Assembly (NCBI RefSeq): GCF_050433385.1 | Contig: NZ_JBNPXI010000023.1 | Span: 10,867 to 74,866, forward strand | Direction: 5' to 3' | Length of the DNA stretch: 64,000 bases | Source: Brassicibacter mesophilus | Lineage (GTDB): Bacteria; Bacillota; Clostridia; Tissierellales; Proteiniboraceae | Shown: positions 35,691-42,523 of the stretch, piece after piece | Layout of the letters: every line of letters starts with the position of its first letter | Position numbering within the stretch: the stretch's first letter is position 1 | The notes under the pieces: generated by a model | The model's database searches: none | Told to the model about the DNA's origin: nothing | The model's input: only the letters and a program-made list of their open reading frames with translations | Translations under genes and position numbers: made by a program

Positions 35691-35877
35691 ATATTTAAAA
35701 AATATTTTTTAATTTCTAGGCTATAAGCAAGGCAATAAAATCAGCTCTCTAAAAACTAAAAGCATAGCCCCAAACATTTTAAAATAGATGTCTAAACCTT
35801 CCTTTAAGGTTAAATTTGGAGGGGTTGAATTCCTACAGAATCGGCGTTATTGTGGTTTTAGGAGGTGTTTCAAATAA

Positions 35878-36261
35878 ATGGAAGTAGAAAACAAGAAAGT
35901 TACTAAACAAAGCAAAAAACCAAAAGAATCTGCGATAAAAGATGCTGAAAACCTTGTTACCAAAGAGGAATTCTCAAGTTTAAGCGGCAGGTTAGATTCT
36001 ATACTTGAAAGATTTGATGGTATAGCCACTGAACTGAGAATGACCAATCATATTTGCAGGATTCTAATTGAATTGGTTGGTGGAGTAGGCCCGGGCAGAA
36101 AGAATCTAACTAATCTTGAACTTGTTAAACTTCGCAATGAAGGTGTCAAGGTCAAGGATTTAGCGAGAATGCAGGGAATTAGCCAATGTGCCATGGGCAG
36201 AAAATTAAAAGAATTAAGAGAGGCAGGTGTGTTACATGATCGAGAAGCAGAAAACGATTGA
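35878..36261 (+). CDS. HTH accessory protein of the feoB element (127 aa)
   Basis: A 127-residue protein behind TTAGGAGGTG. The basic N-terminus (K-rich) and coiled region ('SGRLDSILERFDGIATELRMTNHICRILIELV') precede a winged-type HTH ('NLELVKLRNEGVKVKDLARMQGISQCAMGRKLKELREAGV'). It is similar in layout to the proteins at 28726 and 30109. Its end overlaps the next gene, so they form one operon. A DNA-binding role is likely; the target is unknown. Confidence 0.65.
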   Translation: MEVENKKVTKQSKKPKESAIKDAENLVTKEEFSSLSGRLDSILERFDGIATELRMTNHICRILIELVGGVGPGRKNLTNLELVKLRNEGVKVKDLARMQGISQCAMGRKLKELREAGVLHDREAEND

Positions 36262-36808
36262 AGTAGCAATCAAAAATATGCTCAATAGCCATATTAAGAA
36301 CTATAGTAAAGATTTAATTCTATGTGCGGAAATATTAAATCAGATTACAGAGAAAGGATTCGTGTTTGATTATACAAGGTTTAGCCTGGATGATCAAAAG
36401 CTGGCAAGTGATATAGCATATCAAATATTTCAGATGGACGAGATGGTAAACAGTGTAATCAAAAATGAACGAAATAATCGAAGCTATGCAGACGAATACG
36501 AACATATTGGAGAATTATACTGTGGCGATGATGAGGCTGACCAGCCAGAGAAAGAAAATGAGCCAAAGTTTGAATTTGACGACATTGGAGACTTCTTCCC
36601 CATCACGGATAATTGTGAAAGTTTATCTGAGGTTTTAAGCTGCATGGAGATACCTCATATTATTTTTGACGGCATTGGGTACTGTTTTAACGGTAATTAT
36701 TATTCCATTGTTGATTCTGGAATTGAACGGATGGTGCTTAAGGTTACCAGAATTCAAGAAAGCAATATAGACCCTCTTTGTTTGGAGATTCTTAAAAATC
36801 AGATGTAA
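36236..36808 (+). CDS. hypothetical acidic protein (190 aa)
   Basis: ATG 36236 is preferred; a GTG three codons upstream is also in frame. The 190-residue product is helical at the N-terminus and strongly acidic in the middle ('DDEADQPEKENEPKFEFDDIGDF'). It ends in a beta-rich region ('HIIFDGIGYCFNGNYYSIVDSGIERMVLKVT'). No domain recognised. It overlaps the preceding HTH gene by 26 bp. Confidence 0.6.
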   Translation: MIEKQKTIEVAIKNMLNSHIKNYSKDLILCAEILNQITEKGFVFDYTRFSLDDQKLASDIAYQIFQMDEMVNSVIKNERNNRSYADEYEHIGELYCGDDEADQPEKENEPKFEFDDIGDFFPITDNCESLSEVLSCMEIPHIIFDGIGYCFNGNYYSIVDSGIERMVLKVTRIQESNIDPLCLEILKNQM

Positions 36809-37030
36809 TTTCATGGTGTAAAAGTGAAAAATGAATTTTACCCATATAGAGATTGTTAGAAATAGGCGTAACTAATGTCCAGAACTAACCCAAGGGGGTT
36901 CCAGAGGGTTATAGTGTATATCTAAGGGTTAGTTATGGATTTGGTGATCAAAATTGACCCAGAGCAAACCAAGGGGTTTTAAATGTGCTGAATGGAAATG
37001 AAAAAATCTATACAGGAGATATGTTTATAA
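36809..37030. other. intergenic region with CTAACCC/GGGTTAG repeats
   Basis: Contains an inverted repeat CTAACCC (about 36884) and GGGTTAG (about 36927), plus repeats of CCAAGGGG. It is more GC-rich than the surroundings and could be an origin, transfer or regulatory site. No gene seen. Confidence 0.35.
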
Positions 37031-37408
37031 ATGAAGGTGGTTTATGTAGAACCAAATAAAATAGCAGAAATCAGGGAGATAGGTTCGGGGCTTGAAGCCA
37101 TGCAAGCAGCCGTAGACGGTTATATCGAAGCGCTTTATCCATTTGCAGACCCTGTAGCAATTGTATGTAATGAAGAAGGTAAAATAAACGGATTAGAATT
37201 AAACAGAGGGCTGGCAGATAATAAAGGCGATTTATATGAAGTTATAGCTGGTACTTTCTTTATCTGTTTAGCAAAGTCTGATAGCGAAGATTTTGAAAGT
37301 CTTACAGATGAGTTAGCCAGCAAGTATTTGGAAATCTTCAAATATCCTGAAGTGTTTATGATGTCCAATGGGAAATTGATATCTATAAAGTGGGATAATG
37401 AGGAATGA
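37031..37408 (+). CDS. DUF3846-type protein
   Basis: A 125-residue protein with the DUF3846 pattern: 'MKVVYVEPNKIAEIREIGSGLEAMQAAVDGYIEALYPF', 'VAIVCNEEGKINGLELNRGL' and 'DLYEVIAGTFFICL'. DUF3846 proteins are common on integrative and conjugative elements of Firmicutes and lack a defined function. GGAGATATG-type sequence precedes the ATG. A strong terminator follows. Confidence 0.8.
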   Translation: MKVVYVEPNKIAEIREIGSGLEAMQAAVDGYIEALYPFADPVAIVCNEEGKINGLELNRGLADNKGDLYEVIAGTFFICLAKSDSEDFESLTDELASKYLEIFKYPEVFMMSNGKLISIKWDNEE

Positions 37409-37481
37409 AAAGATACCCAGTGGGTAAGGAATGCTGGTCATTATTTAAAAAATAGGTTTATGTGGTCTGAAAACTCGAAGT

Positions 37482-37531
37482 AAAAACAGGCGGTCAGTTA
37501 TCGTATTAAAGATAGCTCCGCCTGTTTTTTT
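37482..37531 (+). terminator. terminator after DUF3846 gene
   Basis: AAAAACAGGCGG (37482-37493) pairs perfectly with CCGCCTGTTTTT (37518-37529), with an inner AGTTATC/GATAGCT stem and a T run. Confidence 0.85.
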
Positions 37532-37762
37532 GATTTTATTAGAGAATCCCACTTAACTAGTTGATATTTTGGCATTACTTGTTATGTGTTTTGTTATGCT
37601 AGTTGGTTTTCGAATATGCTTGTCAAATGCTTTTTCACAACATCATAAAGATGGGACAAACGTATGTGAAAAAGCCCTTATCATTGGGAGTTTGGTGCTT
37701 AAACTATCGTCACGTCATCTTTTCATTACATAGCGTAAATCAAATTTAAGGAGAGATACGCT
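37532..37762 (+). promoter_or_regulatory. leader with two inverted repeats before 37763 gene
   Basis: GCTTTTTCACA (37629-37639) and TGTGAAAAAGC (37665-37675) form an 11-bp perfect repeat. TAGCGTA (37731-37737) and TACGCTA (37757-37763) enclose the ribosome site AAGGAGAGA, with the last A being the first base of the ATG. The second hairpin would hide the ribosome site, suggesting translational control. Confidence 0.5.
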
Positions 37763-38077
37763 ATGCAATTATTGGAAGGAACTGTTTTAAGAAAAACAAG
37801 TAATAATGGAAAAGCCCTAAGCAATATATTTAGTAATACCAGTAGTTTTAGGGGGGAAGGGGTGATGGTCAATAAACAAGTGCAAAAAATAGTAATTCAT
37901 TTGGTAGAGCCACCTGAATCTGATACATCTATCCCTGATAAAATAAACGAATTACATGTTGATATTATAAGGAGAAGGCTCGATCAAAACAATTTAACAG
38001 CGGAACAGAAAATCATCATAATAGACCAGATTATTAAGAATCTGAAATCAAGAGAAACGGCAGATATCATTACATAA
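37763..38077 (+). CDS. hypothetical protein of the feoB element (104 aa)
   Basis: A 104-residue product if translated from 37763; an internal ATG at 37865 with GGGGGAAGGGG before it would give 70 residues ('MVNKQVQKIVIHLVEPPESD'). The C-terminal part is helical and charged ('ELHVDIIRRRLDQNNLTAEQKIIIIDQIIKNLK'). No family recognised. It is the last plus-strand gene of the element, convergent with the HTH fragment at 38048. Confidence 0.55.
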   Translation: MQLLEGTVLRKTSNNGKALSNIFSNTSSFRGEGVMVNKQVQKIVIHLVEPPESDTSIPDKINELHVDIIRRRLDQNNLTAEQKIIIIDQIIKNLKSRETADIIT

Positions 38078-38322
38078 ATTCCTGAAAAGCTTCCATATAT
38101 GATATGGAGGCTTTGCTTTTTTTTGCTCCCATGACCTTAAGGTGAATTGATTTACACCCAATAATTCTGCTAATTCGACTTGTTTTATACCATGTTCTAT
38201 GCGATATAGTTTTAGCATTTCTGCATAATCACTGTAATCATTGATATTTAAGGTTGTTTTAATAGTTTCTTTTAATGTGTCAGCTGTAAGGAATAATTTT
38301 GTTGCTCTTTGTGTGGTTGTGG
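38048..38322 (-). CDS. HTH protein reading out of the element end
   Basis: The minus strand encodes an XRE-like sequence: 'MLKLYRIEHGIKQVELAEL' then 'LGVNQFTLRSWEQKKAKPP' and 'YHIWKLFRNL'. It ends at TGA 38048-38050. No good start with a ribosome site exists inside the integrated element; the internal ATG (about 38221) is the only methionine codon. In the circular form the frame continues across the att junction to a GTG beside the other end. It may be a regulator or directionality factor made best after excision; this is inference. Confidence 0.5.
38086..38122 (+). terminator. terminator after 37763 gene
   Basis: AAAGCTTCCATAT (38086-38098) pairs with ATATGGAGGCTTT (38102-38114) with one mismatch, then GC and T8. 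Confidence 0.75.
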
Positions 38323-38335
38323 AAATCTTCCGTTA
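38308..38335. other. attachment site at right end of feoB element
   Basis: Element sequence GTGTGGTTGT (38311-38320) meets the core GGAAAT (38321-38326) and then feoB coding sequence. The core aligns with GGGAAT at 21070-21075. The predicted attB is feoB sequence encoding Arg-Phe-Pro-Thr in the second half of the protein. Confidence 0.75.
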
Positions 38336-38988
38336 CATGGGACAAAGTTATTTGTAATCATAGCTATAAGTCTTTCTCTAGGGGAGTCAATTATTCTACA
38401 CGCAATTATTCCTGCTGCGTTACATCCAAATCCCATACTCATAGTTAAGGCTTGCTTACCGTGAGTACCAGCTTTTCTAAAAGCGTTATCTAGATTAAAA
38501 GCAACTCTTGGCAAATACCCTAAGTCTTCAAGCAATGTGAACAATGGGAAGAAAATTGCCATTGGAGGCAGCATTACAGATACAACCCATGCAAGGGTTC
38601 TGTACATCCCTAAAATCAGTATGCCATGAAGCCAATCAGGTGCGCCTAAATATATAAACAAGTCGGTAAGCTTCTGCTCAAAACTAAATAATAAATCAGC
38701 CAGCATAGCAGAAGGATAGTTTGCTCCAGTTATTGTAATCCAAAATATTAATCCTAATAGTAGAAGCATAATGGGATATCCAGTAATTTTAGATGTTAAT
38801 ATATCATCTAATTTTTTATCCCAGTTGATTTTTCTTTTGTCGTTGATAGTTACAACATCTTTAGCAATAGACTCTGCTTTCTCGTATATAGTTGCAACAA
38901 TGTTATCCCCAAAATTCTTGTTATCTTTTGTTTTATCAGATATTATCACATCAATACTATCTAAAGACTTCTGTAATGAATCCTGCAT
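38321..38988 (-). CDS. feoB: FeoB, middle part (first membrane half), separated by element
   Basis: This codes for the FeoB region from 'MQDSLQKSLDSIDVIISDK' through the first Gate domain ('GMYRTLAWVVSVMLPPMAIFFPLFTLLEDLGYLPRVAF') to 'MSMGFGCNAAGIIACRIIDSPRERLIAMITNNFVPCNGRFP'. The frame continues past the junction into element sequence for about 15 residues ('QPHKEQQNYSLQLTH') before a stop at 38272. It restores with 20340-21069 on excision. It starts at ATG 38988, just after an in-frame TAG that ends the GTPase part; GAGGTG lies at the correct distance, so separate translation is plausible. Confidence 0.9.
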
Positions 38989-38991
38989 TCT

Positions 38992-39762
38992 CTACACCTC
39001 GGCTTCCACAATGTTACTCATTGATATAAAATTCTTGATTGACTCTAATATAGCTTTATCTCCATCTATTAGTCTTAAAGCGATCCATCTTGCATTAAAT
39101 CCAGAATTAATAAAGTCTGGAAGTACTCTCTTAATCTCTTTAATAGCAGCCTCTATTTCATCATTATATATGACTTTATAAGGATTTACTTTAAGATTTC
39201 CTTCTACTATCATGTCTATTGTTTCTTTAAGCTGTTCTACACCGATTCCGTCTCTGGCTACCATTGGAATAACAGGAACGCTAAGCTGTTCTTGTAACTT
39301 ATCTATGTTTATACTAATTCCTTTACGTTTTGCCTCATCTAGAAGATTTAAACACACTATTACATTATCTGTTATCTCCATAACCTGTATTACTAGATTA
39401 AGATTTCTTTCAAGACATGTTGAGTCAGTTATAACAATAGTTATCCTAGGGTTTCCAAAACATATAAAGTCCCTAGCTACCTCTTCTTCAGCTGAGTTAG
39501 CTAGTATAGAATATGTTCCAGGTAAATCAACTAATAAGTATTCCTTATCCTTATGCTTAAAAACTCCTTGAGCATTTGTTACAGTTTTTCCAGGCCAGTT
39601 TCCAGTATGCTGGTTTAGGCCTGTAAGATAATTAAATAGTGTGCTTTTTCCTGTGTTTGGATTTCCTGCAAGAGCAATAACTATTTGTTCTTCATCTTTA
39701 GTTGATATGTTAAATTTATCCTTGAGTAAAGATAATCCGCTTGATTGACCAGTGAGCCCCAT
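38992..39762 (-). CDS. feoB: FeoB GTPase domain, separate ORF
   Basis: A 256-residue FeoB N-terminal domain. G motifs are 'ALAGNPNTGKSTLFNYLTG' (G1), 'VDLPGTYSI' (G3) and 'CLNLLDEAKRKG' (G4, here NLLD in place of NxxD), followed by the helical domain. FeoB normally joins this to the membrane Gate domains in one polypeptide. Here an in-frame TAG (38992-38994) ends it, and the membrane part starts 3 bp later in the same frame. This could be a natural split with coupled translation, a nonsense mutation, or stop readthrough. It lies downstream of feoA and under the iron boxes at 40162-40236. Confidence 0.93.
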   Translation of the reverse strand: MGLTGQSSGLSLLKDKFNISTKDEEQIVIALAGNPNTGKSTLFNYLTGLNQHTGNWPGKTVTNAQGVFKHKDKEYLLVDLPGTYSILANSAEEEVARDFICFGNPRITIVITDSTCLERNLNLVIQVMEITDNVIVCLNLLDEAKRKGISINIDKLQEQLSVPVIPMVARDGIGVEQLKETIDMIVEGNLKVNPYKVIYNDEIEAAIKEIKRVLPDFINSGFNARWIALRLIDGDKAILESIKNFISMSNIVEAEV

Positions 39763-39801
39763 TGAATTCCTCCTTTATTTCGCATGTGATTGATTACTGA
39801 G

Positions 39802-39841
39802 ATACAGGATGCAAGTATAATTTTTTACTTACATCCTGTAT
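39802..39841. promoter_or_regulatory. hairpin between feoA and feoB
   Basis: ATACAGGATGCAAGTA (39802-39817) pairs with TACTTACATCCTGTAT (39826-39841), one mismatch, with an 8-nt loop. There is no T run in the minus-strand direction, so a processing or mRNA-stability element is more likely than a terminator. Confidence 0.55.
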
Positions 39842-39855
39842 ATTGTGTATAAAAT

Positions 39856-40137
39856 CTATAATGGTCTAACTACAATATTTTGAGCTTCTTCTTTTCTCAG
39901 CGCAATTATGGCACCTCTTATATTGAAAGCAATAGGGTTACCTGAAGGGCTAATTCTTTCAGCAGAGACTAAAGAATTAGGTATTAATCCTAGATCTAGT
40001 AATCTTCTTCTTGGTAATCCACTATTTAAAAGAAGCTTAACTCTAGCAGTCTTACCAACTGGCAAGTTGTTAAGCAATATGTTTTCTTTTTCAAGCTGCT
40101 CAAATGTAATAGAAGTATTACAAATATCCATATTCAT
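39856..40137 (-). CDS. feoA: FeoA, ferrous-iron transport accessory protein
   Basis: A 93-residue SH3-like protein with FeoA features: 'LNNLPVGKTARVKLLLNSGLPRRRLLDLGLIPNSLVSAERISPSGNPIAFNIRGAIIALRKEEAQNIVV'. FeoA supports FeoB-dependent Fe(II) uptake at the cytoplasmic face of the membrane. GGAGGAAT precedes the ATG. It is the first gene of feoAB, transcribed leftward, and two DtxR-type iron boxes lie 25-100 bp upstream. Confidence 0.93.
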   Translation of the reverse strand: MNMDICNTSITFEQLEKENILLNNLPVGKTARVKLLLNSGLPRRRLLDLGLIPNSLVSAERISPSGNPIAFNIRGAIIALRKEEAQNIVVRPL

Positions 40138-40161
40138 TCCTCCTGTAGATTTTAAATAATG

Positions 40162-40236
40162 TTAGCTTAGGCTAATGATTATAATAAAAAAATATCAATA
40201 GCATTTATTATTTAATAGAAAGTTAGCTTTGGCTAA
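40162..40236 (-). promoter_or_regulatory. two DtxR/IdeR-type iron boxes upstream of feoAB
   Basis: TTAGCTTAGGCTAA (40162-40175) and TTAGCTTTGGCTAA (40223-40236) are near-palindromes matching the TTAG..TA..CTAA core of DtxR/IdeR operators. They are about 61 bp apart and sit in the feoA promoter region. Iron-dependent repression by a DtxR-type protein is the expected control; a candidate is encoded at 19851. Confidence 0.72.
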
Positions 40237-40642
40237 TTGTGATAATAAAAAAATAAACTTATTTGAATATTAAGTCCATATAGTTATTTTTTTTGGGGTA
40301 CTTATACTGTCATTATATTTTTTATGAAAAGTAAGTGTTACAAATAAAAAACAAAACATTATTATATTTTAACTTACATTTTATTTGAAAAAAGGCATTG
40401 AAGCTTGAAAATATATAATACATTAAAGTCTTAATACCAAGACATTTAAACAATAAGAAAGAAGAGAAGACATTTATTTAATATAGATAGGAATGAATGT
40501 AGTGGCTGTTTTATTAAAAAATGTTGCATTTTATATAAAAAGAATATAATATATAAATATATTTAGTATACGAAATATTAGTATACTAAATTATGACATG
40601 CTATCAAAGAATATCAAGATAAAATAAAGGGAGGAATTACTT
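40237..40642. promoter_or_regulatory. intergenic region; 11-bp operator-like palindrome before HsmA gene
   Basis: About 400 bp without a gene. ATTTAGTATAC (40561-40571) and GTATACTAAAT (40581-40591) form a perfect 11-bp inverted repeat just downstream of a TATAAT-like box (about 40546), in the position of a repressor site for the gene at 40643. Confidence 0.55.
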
Positions 40643-41008
40643 GTGTTATTAATTCTAGCAATAATCGCAATTATATTAGCATTAATATGCTATACATTTG
40701 GCGTATGGGGAGAAAAATTGTCTGGAAGACTAGATAAAACTAATCTAGCGTTTTTTTGGATTGGACTCGTATTTGATACTTCAGGAACTACAATGATGTC
40801 TATACTAAGTGACAAACTTGAGTTTAATGTACATGGAGTTACTGGATTATTAGCAATACTGTTAATGCTGTTTCATGCTGTATGGGCTACAATTGTTTTT
40901 GCAAAGAAGGATGAAAAATTAATGGTGAAATTTCATACATTTAGCTTAGTAGTTTGGGCAATTTGGCTCATACCTTTTATTACGGGTATAGTAATGAATA
41001 TGATTTAA
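40643..41008 (+). CDS. HsmA-family (TIGR03987) membrane protein
   Basis: A 121-residue protein with four transmembrane helices. It matches the HsmA/TIGR03987 family pattern ('AFFWIGLVFDTSGTTMMSILS', 'NVHGVTGLLAILLMLFHAVWA', 'FHTFSLVVWAIWLIPFITG'). The conserved His residues inside the helices could bind haem or metal. GGGAGGAATTACTT precedes the GTG start. Function is not established. A perfect palindrome upstream suggests inducible expression. Confidence 0.75.
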   Translation: MLLILAIIAIILALICYTFGVWGEKLSGRLDKTNLAFFWIGLVFDTSGTTMMSILSDKLEFNVHGVTGLLAILLMLFHAVWATIVFAKKDEKLMVKFHTFSLVVWAIWLIPFITGIVMNMI

Positions 41009-41012
41009 TTAT

Positions 41013-41048
41013 ATAAAAATGGAAAAAACTAGTTTTTTCCATTTTTAT
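41013..41048. terminator. perfect palindromic terminator
   Basis: ATAAAAATGGAAAAAACT (41013-41030) is directly followed by its exact complement (41031-41048), with T-rich ends on both strands. Confidence 0.75.
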
Positions 41049-41260
41049 ATTTTGATAATATCATTTATTTTCAGGATGTGCTTTAAATCAATGTAATGTA
41101 ATCAATGTCTATACAAAATATCCGATTTTAAAGAAAGAGAACCGATGCTAGTTTGATCATATGCATTATATGGAAGTTAATGTTACAATATAGATATTCT
41201 ATAAATTAATACACACTTATAGAATAAAAAAATGATTTATAATTTGTGAGGTGAATATTT

Positions 41261-41680
41261 TTGAGGAAAGCAAGAATATCAGAAGTAACAGCATACTTCA
41301 ATTCTGATATAAGGTATGTTTGGGATGTAGTTACCAATAATAGTGATTGTAAGTGGCGTAGTGATATTGAAAGAATCGAGATTCTTAATGATGGGAAAGA
41401 ATTTATTGAATACACTCATAGTGGAAATGCCACAAAATTTATCATTACCAAAAAAAATGAGTATAGTGAATATGAATTTAGCATGGGAAATAAAATGTTC
41501 AATGGTTTTTGGACTGGATATTTTTCAGAAACAGAAACAGGCGGAACGAAAGTAATTTTTAAAGAAAATATCTTTATAAAGAACCCTGTCATTAAGATTT
41601 TGTCTTATTTTCTCATGGATTTAAAGAAAATGCAGAACATCTATATTTCAGACTTAAAAAAGAAATTAGGTGAACAATAA
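41261..41680 (+). CDS. SRPBCC-fold (START-like) protein
   Basis: A 139-residue protein resembling polyketide cyclase/SRPBCC ligand-binding domains: 'SEVTAYFNSDIRYVWDVVTNNSDCKWRSDIERIEIL', a central beta-sheet, and 'TKVIFKENIFIKNPVIKILSYFLMDLKKMQNIYISDLKKKL' as the long C-terminal helix. The start is TTG at 41261 with GTGAGGTGA upstream. It shares one base with the following gene (TAATG), so they form an operon. Ligand unknown. Confidence 0.75.
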   Translation: MRKARISEVTAYFNSDIRYVWDVVTNNSDCKWRSDIERIEILNDGKEFIEYTHSGNATKFIITKKNEYSEYEFSMGNKMFNGFWTGYFSETETGGTKVIFKENIFIKNPVIKILSYFLMDLKKMQNIYISDLKKKLGEQ

Positions 41681-42393
41681 TGACAAAAAATGAAATAATA
41701 GAATACCTAAATAAGATTAGTTCTGATAAATTCAAAAATAATGTAATCAAGATGGGAATTCCAAAAGAAAATAGTATAGGTGTATCTACAGGAGATATTA
41801 GAAAACTTGCAAAAAAACTTAGAGTCTCTCAAACGCTATCTAATGAATTATGGGAAACAGGATACCACGAGGCAAAATTACTTTCAGTCTTAATTGCTGA
41901 TATAAACATGATTAATTTTACTTATATTGATAAAATTATGAAAGATGTTGCATCATGGGATTTGTGTGACCATATATGTAAAAATCTAATTGTAAATATA
42001 CCAAACTACGAACAACTTATTTTTGAATGGTGTAATGATAGCAGAATATATTATAAAAGAGCCTCATATTGTTTGATAGCAACTATAGTAATACATAATA
42101 AAAATCTTGCTGCAGAAGAAATTGATAAATATTTAGATTTAATCAAAACTTATTCTGATGATGATAGACCTCATGTTAGAAAAGCAGTCAGTTGGGCATT
42201 AAGAGAAATTGGAAAAAAGGATTTTCAATGCCAAGATAAAGCAATTATTTTAGCCCATGAATTCTGTGAGAGTTCAAGTAAAAATATAGTTTGGATAGGC
42301 AAAAACGCTTTAAAAGAATTAGAAACTTTAGTTTCTGTTGAACAGCGTGGCCGATTAATAACATCAAACTCTAAAATGGGCAAACAAAACTAG
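41680..42393 (+). CDS. AlkD-like DNA alkylation repair protein
   Basis: A 237-residue all-helical HEAT-repeat protein of the AlkD/DNA-glycosylase family: 'NVIKMGIPKENSIGVSTGDIRKLAKKLR', 'ELWETGYHEAKLLSVLIAD', 'DVASWDLCDHICKNLI' and 'DDDRPHVRKAVSWALREIGKKD'. AlkD enzymes excise alkylated bases such as N7- or N3-alkyl purines. The W-D pair in 'ASWDLCDH' is the expected active-site region. Its ATG overlaps the stop of the SRPBCC gene. A hairpin terminator follows. Confidence 0.88.
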   Translation: MTKNEIIEYLNKISSDKFKNNVIKMGIPKENSIGVSTGDIRKLAKKLRVSQTLSNELWETGYHEAKLLSVLIADINMINFTYIDKIMKDVASWDLCDHICKNLIVNIPNYEQLIFEWCNDSRIYYKRASYCLIATIVIHNKNLAAEEIDKYLDLIKTYSDDDRPHVRKAVSWALREIGKKDFQCQDKAIILAHEFCESSSKNIVWIGKNALKELETLVSVEQRGRLITSNSKMGKQN

Positions 42394-42447
42394 AATATGG
42401 GTATAATTTATAGTCTCAAAATTGATATATATTTTCAAAAATACGAG

Positions 42448-42475
42448 TTAAGGGAAGTCAAAATGACTCCCTTAA
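42448..42475. terminator. convergent terminator
   Basis: TTAAGGGAAGTCA (42448-42460) pairs with TGACTCCCTTAA (42464-42475) with one bulge, between the AlkD-like gene and the minus-strand DUF401 gene. Confidence 0.65.
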
Positions 42476-42523
42476 AACTGATAAGTTACTAATACTGTTC
42501 TAAAACATAGCTCTTTAAAAGAA

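Larger units (their letters stand above)
21070..38322. mobile_element. 17.25 kb serine-recombinase element inserted in feoB
   Basis: The boundaries are defined by the two feoB halves and the shared core. The element carries a large serine recombinase at its left end with a small RHH gene, a restriction-modification module, a rolling-circle Rep, a small resolvase, accessory HTH genes, a CBASS operon and DUF3846-type genes. No conjugation machinery is visible, so mobilisation in trans or programmed excision are the options. The mix of a Rep and several recombinases suggests it was assembled from plasmid-like and integrative parts. Confidence 0.88.
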
